Origin: Solirubrobacteraceae bacterium
Lineage (GTDB): Bacteria; Actinomycetota; Thermoleophilia; Solirubrobacterales; Solirubrobacteraceae
Assembly (NCBI GenBank): GCA_031177685.1
Contig: JAPSGI010000007.1
Coordinates: forward strand, 1 to 64,000
Direction of reading: 5' to 3'
DNA length: 64,000 nucleotides
Below the pieces are notes generated by a model that searched no databases, was not told the DNA's origin, and saw only the letters and a program-made list of their open reading frames with translations. The position numbers were made by a program, and so were the translations under genes. Of the stretch, positions 49,709 through 57,192 are shown in pieces; the stretch's first letter is position 1; the number at the start of each line of letters is the position of its first letter.

Positions 49709-50592
49709 CCGGCGGGACCGGCGGGGCCAAGCTGGCCCGCGGGATGCTGGACGTGGTCGGCGCCGACCTCGTCGTGGTCGCCAACACCGGCGACGACGTG
49801 GAGGTCCACGGCGCCTACGTTTCCCCGGACCCCGACCTGATCGTGTGGTGGCTGTCCGACCGCATCGACGCGCGCGGGTGGGGGCTGCACGGCGACACGT
49901 TCGCCGTCATGGACGGCCTGCGCGAGCTGGGCGACGACGTGTGGTTCCAGCTGGGCGACCGCGACCTGGCCGCGTGCCTGCTGCGGCGCCGGCGGCTGGA
50001 CGAGGGGGCGCGGCTGACCGAGGCGATCGACGAGCTGCGCGGCGCGCTGGGCGTGCCGGCGCGCGTGGTCGCGATGAGCGACGACCCCGTGCGCACGCGC
50101 GTGCGCCACGCGGAGCGGTGGTGGCCGCTGCAGGAGTACCTGATCCGCGCGCGGGGAGCGGCGCCCGTGGACGGCGTGGAGTACGAGGGCGCCGCGGCGG
50201 CGCGGCCGGCGCCCGAAGCGCTGGAGGCGATCGCCTCCGCGCGCGCCGTGGTGATCGGCCCCTCCAACCCCGTGATCTCGATCGGGCCCATCCTCGCGGT
50301 CCCGGGGATGCGCGAGGCGCTCGCCGCCACGCCCGCGCCCGTCGTCGCGGTCAGCCCGCTGGTCCGCGGCGAGGTGCTCAAGGGTCCGACGGCCGCCTTC
50401 CTGGAATGGGCCGGACATCCGTGCGACGCGGACGGGATCGCCGCCGCCTACGCCGGCGCGATCGACGGCCTGGTGGCCGACGAGCGCACCGACGCGGTTC
50501 CCACACTCGTCACCGACGTGCTGATGGACACGCCCGAGGCCCGCCGCCGCGTGGCCGAGGAGACGCTGCGCTTCGCCGAGGCCCTCGCCTGA
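49684..50592 (+). CDS. cofD: 2-phospho-L-lactate (or enolpyruvyl) transferase of F420 synthesis
   Basis: A 302-residue CofD/FbiA enzyme that transfers the activated phospho-lactyl or phosphoenolpyruvyl group to the deazaflavin Fo. Seen: VVLAGGTGGAKLARGML at the N-terminus, VVANTGDDVEVHGAYVSPDPDL, WFQLGDRDLA and VIGPSNPVISIGPILAVPG, all strongly conserved. The GTG start at 49684 lies inside the 3' end of npdG. Downstream is repeat copy B, then cofC. In actinobacteria phosphoenolpyruvate is the usual donor, giving dehydro-F420-0. Confidence 0.94.
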   Translation: MAAPLVVLAGGTGGAKLARGMLDVVGADLVVVANTGDDVEVHGAYVSPDPDLIVWWLSDRIDARGWGLHGDTFAVMDGLRELGDDVWFQLGDRDLAACLLRRRRLDEGARLTEAIDELRGALGVPARVVAMSDDPVRTRVRHAERWWPLQEYLIRARGAAPVDGVEYEGAAAARPAPEALEAIASARAVVIGPSNPVISIGPILAVPGMREALAATPAPVVAVSPLVRGEVLKGPTAAFLEWAGHPCDADGIAAAYAGAIDGLVADERTDAVPTLVTDVLMDTPEARRRVAEETLRFAEALA

Positions 50593-50600
50593 CCCGGCCA

Positions 50601-50639
50601 CGTTGTGGACTTAGCCGCCTATATCGCGGTCAAGTCCAC
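50601..50639 (-). repeat. 39-bp palindromic repeat, copy B
   Basis: Inverted copy of 46357-46395 (37/39). This copy is the more symmetric: outer arms GTGGACTT/AAGTCCAC are perfect and inner CCGC/GCGG pair across a 7-base centre, with a 2-base mismatch between them. It lies nine bases after the cofD stop and 32 bases before the cofC start; its end covers the -35 zone for the cofC -10 candidate TAGCGT (50656-50661). Confidence 0.9.
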
Positions 50640-50671
50640 TCCGTGGCGGCGGGTGTAGCGTTCGGCGCCGC

Positions 50672-51352
50672 ATGAGGACGTTCGGCGTGCTTCCGGTCAA
50701 GCGCTTCGGCGCGGCCAAGCAGCGGCTGTCTGACGGGCTGGAGCCGGCGGACCGCGCGGTGCTGGCCGAGGCGATGGTCCGCGACGTGCTGGCCGCGCTG
50801 GGGCGCGTGCGGGGCCTGGATGGTCTGGTCGTGGTGACGAACGAACCTCGCGCGGCGGCGCCGGCGCGCGAGGCCGGCGCGACGGTGATCGCGGACGAGG
50901 TGGAGGCGGGACAGAGCCCCGCCGCCGCCGCGGGCATCTCCCGCGCGGTCGCGCTCGGCGCGGAGCGCGTGCTCCTCGTGCCCGGCGACTGCCCGGCGCT
51001 CGAGCCCGACGAGGTCGACGCACTCCTAGGCGCCCCGGCCGACCCGCCCGCCGTGACCGTGGTCCCCGACCGGCACGGGACCGGGACGAACGCCCTGCTG
51101 CTCGCGCCCCCCGACGCGATCTCGCCGGCCTTCGGGCCGGGCTCGCGCGCCCGCCACGTGCAGGCGGCGCAGCGCGCGGGCGCACGGGTGACCGTCGCCC
51201 ATCCGGCCTCGCTGCTGCTGGACGTGGACACCGCGGGCGACCTCGCCGCTCTGCGCGAGATGCTGGCCGGCCATCCCGACCCGCCCCCGCACACGGCAGC
51301 CGCCCTGGAGAAGATCGCGGCGGAGAAGGACCCGCTCGGCACCGCCCCATGA
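50672..51352 (+). CDS. cofC: 2-phospho-L-lactate/phosphoenolpyruvate guanylyltransferase
   Basis: A 226-residue nucleotidyltransferase (CofC/FbiD) that makes the GDP-activated donor for CofD. Seen: the N-terminal nucleotide loop GVLPVKRFGAAKQRLSDGL, VVVTNEP, and the metal-site stretch VLLVPGDCPALEPDEVDALL with conserved PGD. VTVVPDRHGTGTNALLL and HPASLLLDVDTAGDL complete the family pattern. The last 25 residues are an extra acidic/basic tail. A TAGCGT hexamer lies 10 bases before the ATG. cofE follows 37 bases later. Confidence 0.92.
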   Translation: MRTFGVLPVKRFGAAKQRLSDGLEPADRAVLAEAMVRDVLAALGRVRGLDGLVVVTNEPRAAAPAREAGATVIADEVEAGQSPAAAAGISRAVALGAERVLLVPGDCPALEPDEVDALLGAPADPPAVTVVPDRHGTGTNALLLAPPDAISPAFGPGSRARHVQAAQRAGARVTVAHPASLLLDVDTAGDLAALREMLAGHPDPPPHTAAALEKIAAEKDPLGTAP

Positions 51353-51389
51353 CCGGCCGTGACCGGACCCGGCTCGGCCGCCGCACGCG

Positions 51390-52139
51390 ATGACGGGCGT
51401 CTCCGCCGTCGCGCTGGCGGGCCTCCCCGAAGTCAGGGCGGGCGACGACCTCGCCGCCCTGATCGCGGGGGCCGGCGAGGCGCTGCGCGACGGCGACGTG
51501 GTCTGCGTCGCTCACAAGGTGGTCTCCAAGGCCGAGGGGCGCGTGCGGCGGCTGGAAGACGTGCGGCCGGGCGAGCGCGCGCGAGAACTCGGGGCGAGGC
51601 TGGGACGGGACCCGCGCCACGTCCAGGTCGTGCTCGACGAGGCCGCCGAGGTCCTGCGCGACGAGCGCGTGCTGATCTGCCGCACGCGCCATGGCTTCGT
51701 ATGCGCCAACGCCGGCGTGGACGCGTCCAATGCGGGCGAGCCGGGCAGCGTCGTGCTGCTGCCCGAGGATCCGGACGCCTCCGCCCGCGCCCTGCGCGCC
51801 CGCCTGCGCGAGCTGACCGGCACCGCGCCCGCCGTCGTCGTCACCGACTCCTTCGGCCGCCCCTGGCGCCACGGGCAGGCCGAGGTCGCGATCGGCGCCG
51901 CCGGCCTCGCGCCGCTGGACGACTGGCGCGGCCAAGCGGACCGCGCCGGACGCGAGCTGACCGCGACCTGGATCGCCGTGGCCGACCAGGCGGCCGCCGC
52001 CGCCGACCTGGCCCGCGCGGGCAAGGACTCCGGCGAGCCGGTCGTGGTCCTCCGCGGCCTGGACCGCTTCGTGACGCAGGACGACGGCCCCGGAGCGGCC
52101 GCCCTCATCCGACCACCGGAAGAGGACCTCTTCCCCTGA
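51390..52139 (+). CDS. cofE: Coenzyme F420-0:L-glutamate ligase, single-domain
   Basis: A 249-residue CofE enzyme that adds gamma-linked glutamates to F420-0 with GTP. Seen: VVCVAHKVVSKAEGRVRRL, ICRTRHGFVCANAGVDASN, VVVTDSFGRPWRHGQAEVAIG, all signature regions. The mycobacterial homologue FbiB has an additional C-terminal FMN domain that reduces dehydro-F420-0; that domain is absent here, so this reduction must come from a separate protein. Its stop faces the fbiC stop across 13 bases. Confidence 0.93.
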   Translation: MTGVSAVALAGLPEVRAGDDLAALIAGAGEALRDGDVVCVAHKVVSKAEGRVRRLEDVRPGERARELGARLGRDPRHVQVVLDEAAEVLRDERVLICRTRHGFVCANAGVDASNAGEPGSVVLLPEDPDASARALRARLRELTGTAPAVVVTDSFGRPWRHGQAEVAIGAAGLAPLDDWRGQADRAGRELTATWIAVADQAAAAADLARAGKDSGEPVVVLRGLDRFVTQDDGPGAAALIRPPEEDLFP

Positions 52140-52152
52140 CCGGCGCCCTTCG

Positions 52153-54360
52153 CTAGACCGCGACGGGCAACGGATGTCGGGCGCGGATCTCGTACAGCGT
52201 CGTGCGCTCCGCCGCGGGCCGGCCCGCCCGGTGCGCGGCGGCGATCAGCTCCGGCGGGTCCAGGCGCACGCCGTGGTGGGAGCCGGCCAGGCGCGAGATG
52301 TTCTCCTCCATCAGCGTCCCGCCAAGGTCGTTGACGCCCCAGCGCAGCGCCTCGGTCGCGGCGTCCAGCCCCATCTTCACCCAGCTGGCCTGCAGCGAGC
52401 GGATCGACGGGCCCAGCGCGAGGCGGAAGGCCGCCGTGTGCTTGAGGTTCTCCTCGCGGGAGATCTCCTCGATCCCGTGCGTGCGCCCCAGCAGCGTGTG
52501 GAACGGGATGAACGACAGCGGCACGAACTCGTTGAAGGCGCCCGTGCGCTCCTGCAGCGCGCGCACCACGCGCATGTGCTCGGCCAGCTCCCACGGCTCC
52601 TCGACGTGGCCGAACATCACCGTGACGCTGGTCGAGAACCCCGCGGCCGCGGAGGCCTCCATGATCTCCACCCAGCGCCCCACCGGGAGCTTGTTGGGGC
52701 TGATCCGCTCGCGCACGCCGTCGTGCAGCACCTCCGCCGCGGTGCCGGGCGTCGAGCCCAGCCCCGCCTCGCCCAGGCGCTCGAAGACGGCGTACGGGGA
52801 CAGACCCGACACGTCGCACATGTGCGCGACCTCCATCGGCGAGTACGCGTGCAGGTGCAGGTGCGGCGCCTCGTCCTTGACCACGCGCAGGAAGCGCTCG
52901 TAGTCCTCCAGTCCCCAGTCGGGGTGGATCCCCGACTGCATGCAGATCTCCGTCGCGTCGTACTCGACCGCCTCGCGCACGCGCCGGCGCAGCTCCTCCT
53001 CGGAGTGCTCGTAGGCGTCGGGCGAGCGGCGCCCCTGACCGAAGCCGCAGAAGGCGCAGCCGACCGTGCAGACGTTGGAGACGTTGAGGTTGCGGTTGAC
53101 CACGAACGTCACCTCCTCGCCGGCCAGGGACGCGCGCAGCTCGTCGGCCGCCGCGCGCATCTCCTCGATCGCCTCGGGCCGCGTCTCGGCGAACAGCGCG
53201 GTCGTCTCCTCGGCGCTGAGGCGCCGCCCCGCGACCGCGCCTTCGATCGCCCCGGGCACGAGGTCCGCCCGGATGACGCGCTCCTCGCGCCGACCCGACC
53301 CCCGGCGCGGGATGAACGACCAGTAGCGCGCGCGGATCGTGTCCAGCACGCCCTGCGCCACCCACTCCGGCGCGATGTACTGCGGGTACACGCACAGCCG
53401 CTCCGTGAGCGCGACCCCGTCCTCGGCCAAGCGCTGGCGCACCTGGTGCGGCGAGGGGAACGGATGCTCGGGCGAGATGTGGTCGCCGTTGGCGCTCAGG
53501 CCGCCGAGGTCCGTCGCGCCCTCCGCGACGAGCTCCGGCCACCAGTCGGCCAGGTTGGGCGGGATCTGGACCCCCACGCCGGGCAGCACGTGCCGGGCGT
53601 ACGCCACGAGCCGCTTCATGTCCGCGAGGCTGACCGGCGACGACCAGTCCGGGGCGTCGAGCACGGGCCCCTCGTGCAGCCCCGTGCGCCAGAACTCCTC
53701 CGCGGACTGCGCCGCGACCTCCGCCGGCTCCTCGCCGTAGTAGCGGCGGTGGGGGACGAAGTTCTGCAGGATCACCTCCTGCAGGTGCCCGTACCGCGCT
53801 TGCACCGCGGCGAGCGCGTCGAGGGATGCGAAGCGGTCGGCCTGCGACTCGCCGATCCCCACGAGGATGCCGCTGGTGAAGGGGATCCGCAGCTCGCCGG
53901 CCGCGCGGATCGTGTCCAGCCGCGCCGCCGGGTGCTTGGTCGGCGAACCCTGGTGCGCGACGAGGTCGGGGTTCACGGACTCCAGCATCAGGCCCTGCGA
54001 CGCGGTGACCTCCCGCAGCCGCCCCAGGTCCGCGCGCGACAGGACGCCGAGGTTGGTGTGCGGCAGCAGGCCCCGCTCCAGCGCGCGCTCGCACGCCCAC
54101 ACGACGTAGGAGACGAAGTCCTCGTGGCCCCAGGCGCGCAGCCGCGCGGCCACCTCCGGGTTGACCTCGGGCCGCTCGCCGGTGAGCACGAGCAGCTCCT
54201 TGACCCGCCGGCGCGCCGCGCCGTCCAGCAGCTCGAGGACCTCCGCCGGCTCGTGCAGGTGCGCGCGGTGCGTCGCGAACGCGCAGTACTTGCAGTAGCA
54301 ACGGCACGTCCGCGACAGCGACAGCGTCAGGTTGCGAGAGAAGGTGACGCGCCGGGCCAT
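52153..54360 (-). CDS. fbiC: FO synthase, CofG-CofH fusion
   Basis: A 735-residue fusion of two radical-SAM halves that builds the deazaflavin chromophore Fo from tyrosine and a ribityl-pyrimidine. The CofG half binds its Fe-S cluster through CRCYCKYC near residue 18 (CxxxCxxC). The CofH half has CTVGCAFCGFGQGRRS near residue 430. NGDHISPEHPFPSP and LMEENISRLAG are conserved landmarks. It is shorter than the mycobacterial enzyme, mainly at the N-terminus. ATG start six bases after TAGGCT. It is convergent with cofE. Confidence 0.95.
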   Translation of the reverse strand: MARRVTFSRNLTLSLSRTCRCYCKYCAFATHRAHLHEPAEVLELLDGAARRRVKELLVLTGERPEVNPEVAARLRAWGHEDFVSYVVWACERALERGLLPHTNLGVLSRADLGRLREVTASQGLMLESVNPDLVAHQGSPTKHPAARLDTIRAAGELRIPFTSGILVGIGESQADRFASLDALAAVQARYGHLQEVILQNFVPHRRYYGEEPAEVAAQSAEEFWRTGLHEGPVLDAPDWSSPVSLADMKRLVAYARHVLPGVGVQIPPNLADWWPELVAEGATDLGGLSANGDHISPEHPFPSPHQVRQRLAEDGVALTERLCVYPQYIAPEWVAQGVLDTIRARYWSFIPRRGSGRREERVIRADLVPGAIEGAVAGRRLSAEETTALFAETRPEAIEEMRAAADELRASLAGEEVTFVVNRNLNVSNVCTVGCAFCGFGQGRRSPDAYEHSEEELRRRVREAVEYDATEICMQSGIHPDWGLEDYERFLRVVKDEAPHLHLHAYSPMEVAHMCDVSGLSPYAVFERLGEAGLGSTPGTAAEVLHDGVRERISPNKLPVGRWVEIMEASAAAGFSTSVTVMFGHVEEPWELAEHMRVVRALQERTGAFNEFVPLSFIPFHTLLGRTHGIEEISREENLKHTAAFRLALGPSIRSLQASWVKMGLDAATEALRWGVNDLGGTLMEENISRLAGSHHGVRLDPPELIAAAHRAGRPAAERTTLYEIRARHPLPVAV

Positions 54361-54366
54361 CGACGA

Positions 54367-54372
54367 AGCCTA
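54367..54372 (-). promoter_or_regulatory. -10 element of fbiC
   Basis: TAGGCT (minus strand), six bases before ATG 54360. Confidence 0.55.
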
Positions 54373-54390
54373 GCCCGGCGCATCGCCCAG

Positions 54391-55152
54391 TCAGCCCGGA
54401 AGGCGTTCTATGGGGGGTTGCGCCTCGCGCTCCTGCGGCTTGAGCACCAGGAAGACGTAGGCGAACGCCGCGAGGATGGCGCCCAGGGCCGGGCCGACGA
54501 CGTAGACCCAGAAGTCGCCGAACTCGTTGGCCACGATCGCGGGGCCGAAGGAGCGGGCGGGGTTGAAGGCGGCGCCGTCCAGCGGCGCGAACACCATCAC
54601 GGCGAGGCCCAGTGCCATGCCGATCCCCAGGCCCGACATCCACCGCTCGCTTCGCGGGTTGACCGCGAAGGTCATGATCGCCCACATCAGGATGAAGGTG
54701 CCGATCACCTCGACCAGCAGGGCGCCGAGCGGCTTGCCCTGGAGGAACTTCTCCGACACGACCGTGGCGCCGTAGTCCACCGCGCGCCCTTCGTCCTGGA
54801 GCAGCAGCTTGGTCACGAGCGCTCCGGCGACCGCGCCGGCCAGCTGCACGAGGATGTAGATCATCGCATCCAGCGGCGAGATCTTGCGCAGCGCGGTCAG
54901 CGCAGTCGTGACCGCGGGGTTGAAGTGCGCGCCCGAGGTGTGTCCCAGCGAGTACACGAGCACGGCCAGGACGAAGACGTGCACGAGCCCGATGACCGCG
55001 AAGTCGGTGAACTGCAGGCCGCCCTCGGAGTTGATCGAGACGACCGAGCAGACGAACAGGACGAGTAGGAACGTCCCCAGGAACTCGGCCACGTACGCCG
55101 GAACGCCTCGCTCCTGGACGTCCGCGGCTTGCGTCGATGCACGCCCTTCCAC
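54391..55152 (-). CDS. Aquaporin (MIP family channel)
   Basis: A 253-residue channel with six helices and two half-helices. The two NPA loops are HTSGAHFNPAVTTALTAL near residue 75 and GAAFNPARSFGPAIVANEF near residue 200. The residue after the second NPA is Arg, as in the selectivity filter. Helix 2 region and filter His/Gly features cannot be fully decided, so water versus glycerol is open. A 20-residue polar N-terminus precedes helix 1. No glycerol kinase is nearby. Confidence 0.92.
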   Translation of the reverse strand: MEGRASTQAADVQERGVPAYVAEFLGTFLLVLFVCSVVSINSEGGLQFTDFAVIGLVHVFVLAVLVYSLGHTSGAHFNPAVTTALTALRKISPLDAMIYILVQLAGAVAGALVTKLLLQDEGRAVDYGATVVSEKFLQGKPLGALLVEVIGTFILMWAIMTFAVNPRSERWMSGLGIGMALGLAVMVFAPLDGAAFNPARSFGPAIVANEFGDFWVYVVGPALGAILAAFAYVFLVLKPQEREAQPPIERLPG

Positions 55153-55191
55153 TGGTCCTCCTCTTTTCGGGGTTTGCTGAGCGCCGTGATC

Positions 55192-55974
55192 CTATTCGGC
55201 GTCGCGGCGCGTGCTCGGCGTCAGCCCGCGGCGGTCGGCCTGCGCGCGGCGCACGAGCGGCGGGGCGAGCGCGCGCAGCGCCGGCACCAGCCAGTACGCG
55301 CGCGGGACGTAGCGCTCGGCCTTGCCGCCGGGCCCGGCCTGCCAGATCGCCTCGGCCACCTTGTCGGGGCTCGAGACGAGCCACCGCGTCGCCCGGCGCT
55401 CTAGCAGCTCGCGCTGCGGAAAGCCCTCCGTGGCGACGAACCCCGGCAGCACGAGGCCCACGTGGACCCCGTGCGAGCGCTCCTCCAGGCACAGCGCGTC
55501 GCTCCAGCCCGCCAGGGCGAACTTGCTCGCCGAGTAAGCACCGGAATTGGGACGCCCGACGCGACCGGCGGTGCTGGAGACGTTGACGATCGAGGACGGA
55601 GCGCTGGCACGCAGCATCGGCAGGAGTGCCTCCGTGAGCCGGCAGACGGCGTCGAAGTTGAGCTCCATGTGTCGTTGCACGTCGGCCCAGCCACCCTCGT
55701 CGAAGCGCCCGCGCCAGGCGCCCCCGGCGTTGTTGACCAGCAGGTGCAGCCGGCCCCCGTGCTCGCGCTCCAGCACCTCGCGCACCTTCGCGGGCGCATC
55801 CGGCTCGACGAGGTCGGCGGCCACCACGGTCGCGCCGCCCAGCTCGTCCGCCAGCGCGCGCAGGCGCTCCTCGCGGCGCGCCACCAGGACCAGGTCCCAA
55901 TCCGGCTCGCGCGCAATCCGCCGTGCGGTCGCCTCGCCGATGCCGCTGGAGGCGCCCGTGACCAGCGCGATCAC
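55192..55974 (-). CDS. SDR family oxidoreductase
   Basis: A 260-residue short-chain dehydrogenase. Motifs: VTGASSGIGEATA, VLVARREERLRAL (Arg pair favours NADPH), LLVNNAGGAWRG, VNVSSTAGRVG with the catalytic Ser, and YSASKFALAGWSDAL with the YxxxK pair. LVLPGFVATEGFPQ follows. It resembles membrane-peripheral lipid or ketone reductases of the DltE/YqjQ type. GTG start overlaps the receiver-like gene stop (GTGA). Confidence 0.88.
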   Translation of the reverse strand: MIALVTGASSGIGEATARRIAREPDWDLVLVARREERLRALADELGGATVVAADLVEPDAPAKVREVLEREHGGRLHLLVNNAGGAWRGRFDEGGWADVQRHMELNFDAVCRLTEALLPMLRASAPSSIVNVSSTAGRVGRPNSGAYSASKFALAGWSDALCLEERSHGVHVGLVLPGFVATEGFPQRELLERRATRWLVSSPDKVAEAIWQAGPGGKAERYVPRAYWLVPALRALAPPLVRRAQADRRGLTPSTRRDAE

Positions 55975-56339
55975 GCGAGCGCCTCCCCCGCCAGCCGCCC
56001 GACCAGCTCCGCGCCCTCGCGCGCCATGCGCGAGCGCGGCACGACCAGGTCGAAGCCCGCCCGCTCGGCCCGCTCGCGCACCGCGGGCTCGACGTGCGAA
56101 TAGAAGCCCAGCGTCCGCCGGCCCGCCAGCTCGCCGCCGGCGGCCATCGAGTCGACGAGCATGATCCCGTCGATCGCGTCGGTCGTCAGGTCGACGACGA
56201 GGACGTCTGCGAACTCGATCTCCCCGCGCGCGTCGTCCTCCTGTCCCGTGAGCGTGACCTCGTGGCCCGCCGCCTCCAGCATCGACACGACCTTCGAGCC
56301 GAACAGGAGGTCCGGGACGAGGGCGACCACGCGGGCCAT
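55971..56339 (-). CDS. Degenerate response-regulator receiver-like protein
   Basis: A 122-residue protein with a flavodoxin-like receiver outline: VVALVPDLLFGSKVVSMLEAAGHEVTL, then FADVLVVDLTTDAIDGIML with an Asp in the phospho-acceptor position, and FYSHVEPAVRERAERAGFDLVVPRSRM. The N-terminal acidic pair is reduced to one Asp and the conserved Lys appears as Arg. Phosphorylation is therefore doubtful; it may be a constitutive interaction domain. The stop overlaps the SDR start. Confidence 0.65.
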   Translation of the reverse strand: MARVVALVPDLLFGSKVVSMLEAAGHEVTLTGQEDDARGEIEFADVLVVDLTTDAIDGIMLVDSMAAGGELAGRRTLGFYSHVEPAVRERAERAGFDLVVPRSRMAREGAELVGRLAGEALA

Positions 56340-56358
56340 CAGACGCCGGGTGCTCGCC

Positions 56359-56721
56359 TCACTGCGCCCGCACGCGCCGCATCTGGCGGCGCACCGACTC
56401 GGGCCGGCCCCACATCGGCTCCACCGGCGTGCGGCCCTGGCGGACCTCGCGCACGGCGAGCTCACCCGCGATCCCCGCGTCGTCGAGCAGCCTGAGCGTG
56501 CCCCGCACGACGGAAGCCGCAGCCGCGTGACCGAACTGGTGCGCGATCAGCAGGCGCCAGTGCCAGTCGTGGTGCGAGTACGGCTGCGGGTTGGCGGTGA
56601 CCAGGTATGTCGCCGCCTCGACGTAGCGCGACTCGTCGGCGATGCGCAGGTCGAGCTCGAGGTCGGTCCAGTCCTCGGGCAGCGCGTCGAGGATCTCCTG
56701 AAAGTCGTCCGCCAGCGGCAC
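56359..56721 (-). CDS. Hypothetical protein
   Basis: Not recognised. A 120-residue soluble, largely helical protein: LADDFQEILDALPEDWTDLELDLRI at the start, then TANPQPYSHHDWHWRLLIAHQFGHAAAA with five His and two Trp, and TPVEPMWGRPESVRRQM near the end. The His/Trp-rich helix may bind metal or a cofactor. GTG start six bases after TAGGCT, whose TAG is also the stop codon of the SRPBCC gene, so it has its own promoter within the operon. Confidence 0.68.
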   Translation of the reverse strand: MPLADDFQEILDALPEDWTDLELDLRIADESRYVEAATYLVTANPQPYSHHDWHWRLLIAHQFGHAAAASVVRGTLRLLDDAGIAGELAVREVRQGRTPVEPMWGRPESVRRQMRRVRAQ

Positions 56722-56727
56722 GCGCGC

Positions 56728-56733
56728 AGCCTA
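56728..56733 (-). promoter_or_regulatory. -10 element of the hypothetical gene at 56721
   Basis: TAGGCT (minus strand), six bases before GTG 56721; overlaps the upstream stop codon. Confidence 0.5.
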
Positions 56734-57192
56734 CCGCGCGAAGTGCGCGCGCAGACGGCGGTGGCGGTGGCGGAAGATCCGCTCGACGATCCCGCGCACC
56801 AGCCGGCTGGTGCCGGGCAGCCGCGGGGCGAACGTCAGGCGGTCGGTGACCGCGCAGGCGTCCTCGCCGCGCGCCTCCACGAAGCGCTCGTGCTGCCAGA
56901 AGCGCATGCTGCCCATCGGCGAGCGCTCGAGGAACCGGTGACCAGGCCCGCGCTCCACCAGCGTCAGGTCGTCGTAGTCGAACGGGATCGCTTTGAGGAG
57001 CAGTACCCACGAGCGTCCCACCGGACGGCCCAGCGGCAGCTCCTCGATGCTCTCGATGCCGCGGGCGCCGCGCGGGACGGTCATCCGCATCCACGGCCCG
57101 AGCTCGTGGTTGACGCCCTCGACGCTGGTCACCCGCTGCCACACCGCGTCGGCCGGGGCGGGGACCTCGCTCGTGCGCTGCACCGTGTTCAC
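56731..57192 (-). CDS. SRPBCC (START-like) family protein
   Basis: A 153-residue protein with the helix-grip outline of polyketide cyclase/START proteins. It begins VQRTSEVPAPADAVWQRVTSVEGVNHELGPWMRM, has IESIEELPLGRPVGRSWVLLL strands, and FLERSPMGSMRFWQHERFVEA near the middle. It ends in a basic helix. Such proteins bind hydrophobic ligands in a cavity. GTG start overlaps the DtxR stop (GTGA), so it is the fourth gene of the metal operon, where its task is unknown. Confidence 0.78.
   Translation of the reverse strand: MNTVQRTSEVPAPADAVWQRVTSVEGVNHELGPWMRMTVPRGARGIESIEELPLGRPVGRSWVLLLKAIPFDYDDLTLVERGPGHRFLERSPMGSMRFWQHERFVEARGEDACAVTDRLTFAPRLPGTSRLVRGIVERIFRHRHRRLRAHFAR

Noticed and set aside
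51512-55900. A very long open frame on the minus strand (over 1,400 codons)
   Set aside because: It runs antisense or out of frame through cofE, fbiC, the aquaporin and an SDR, all with clear motifs. Long empty frames are expected at this GC content.
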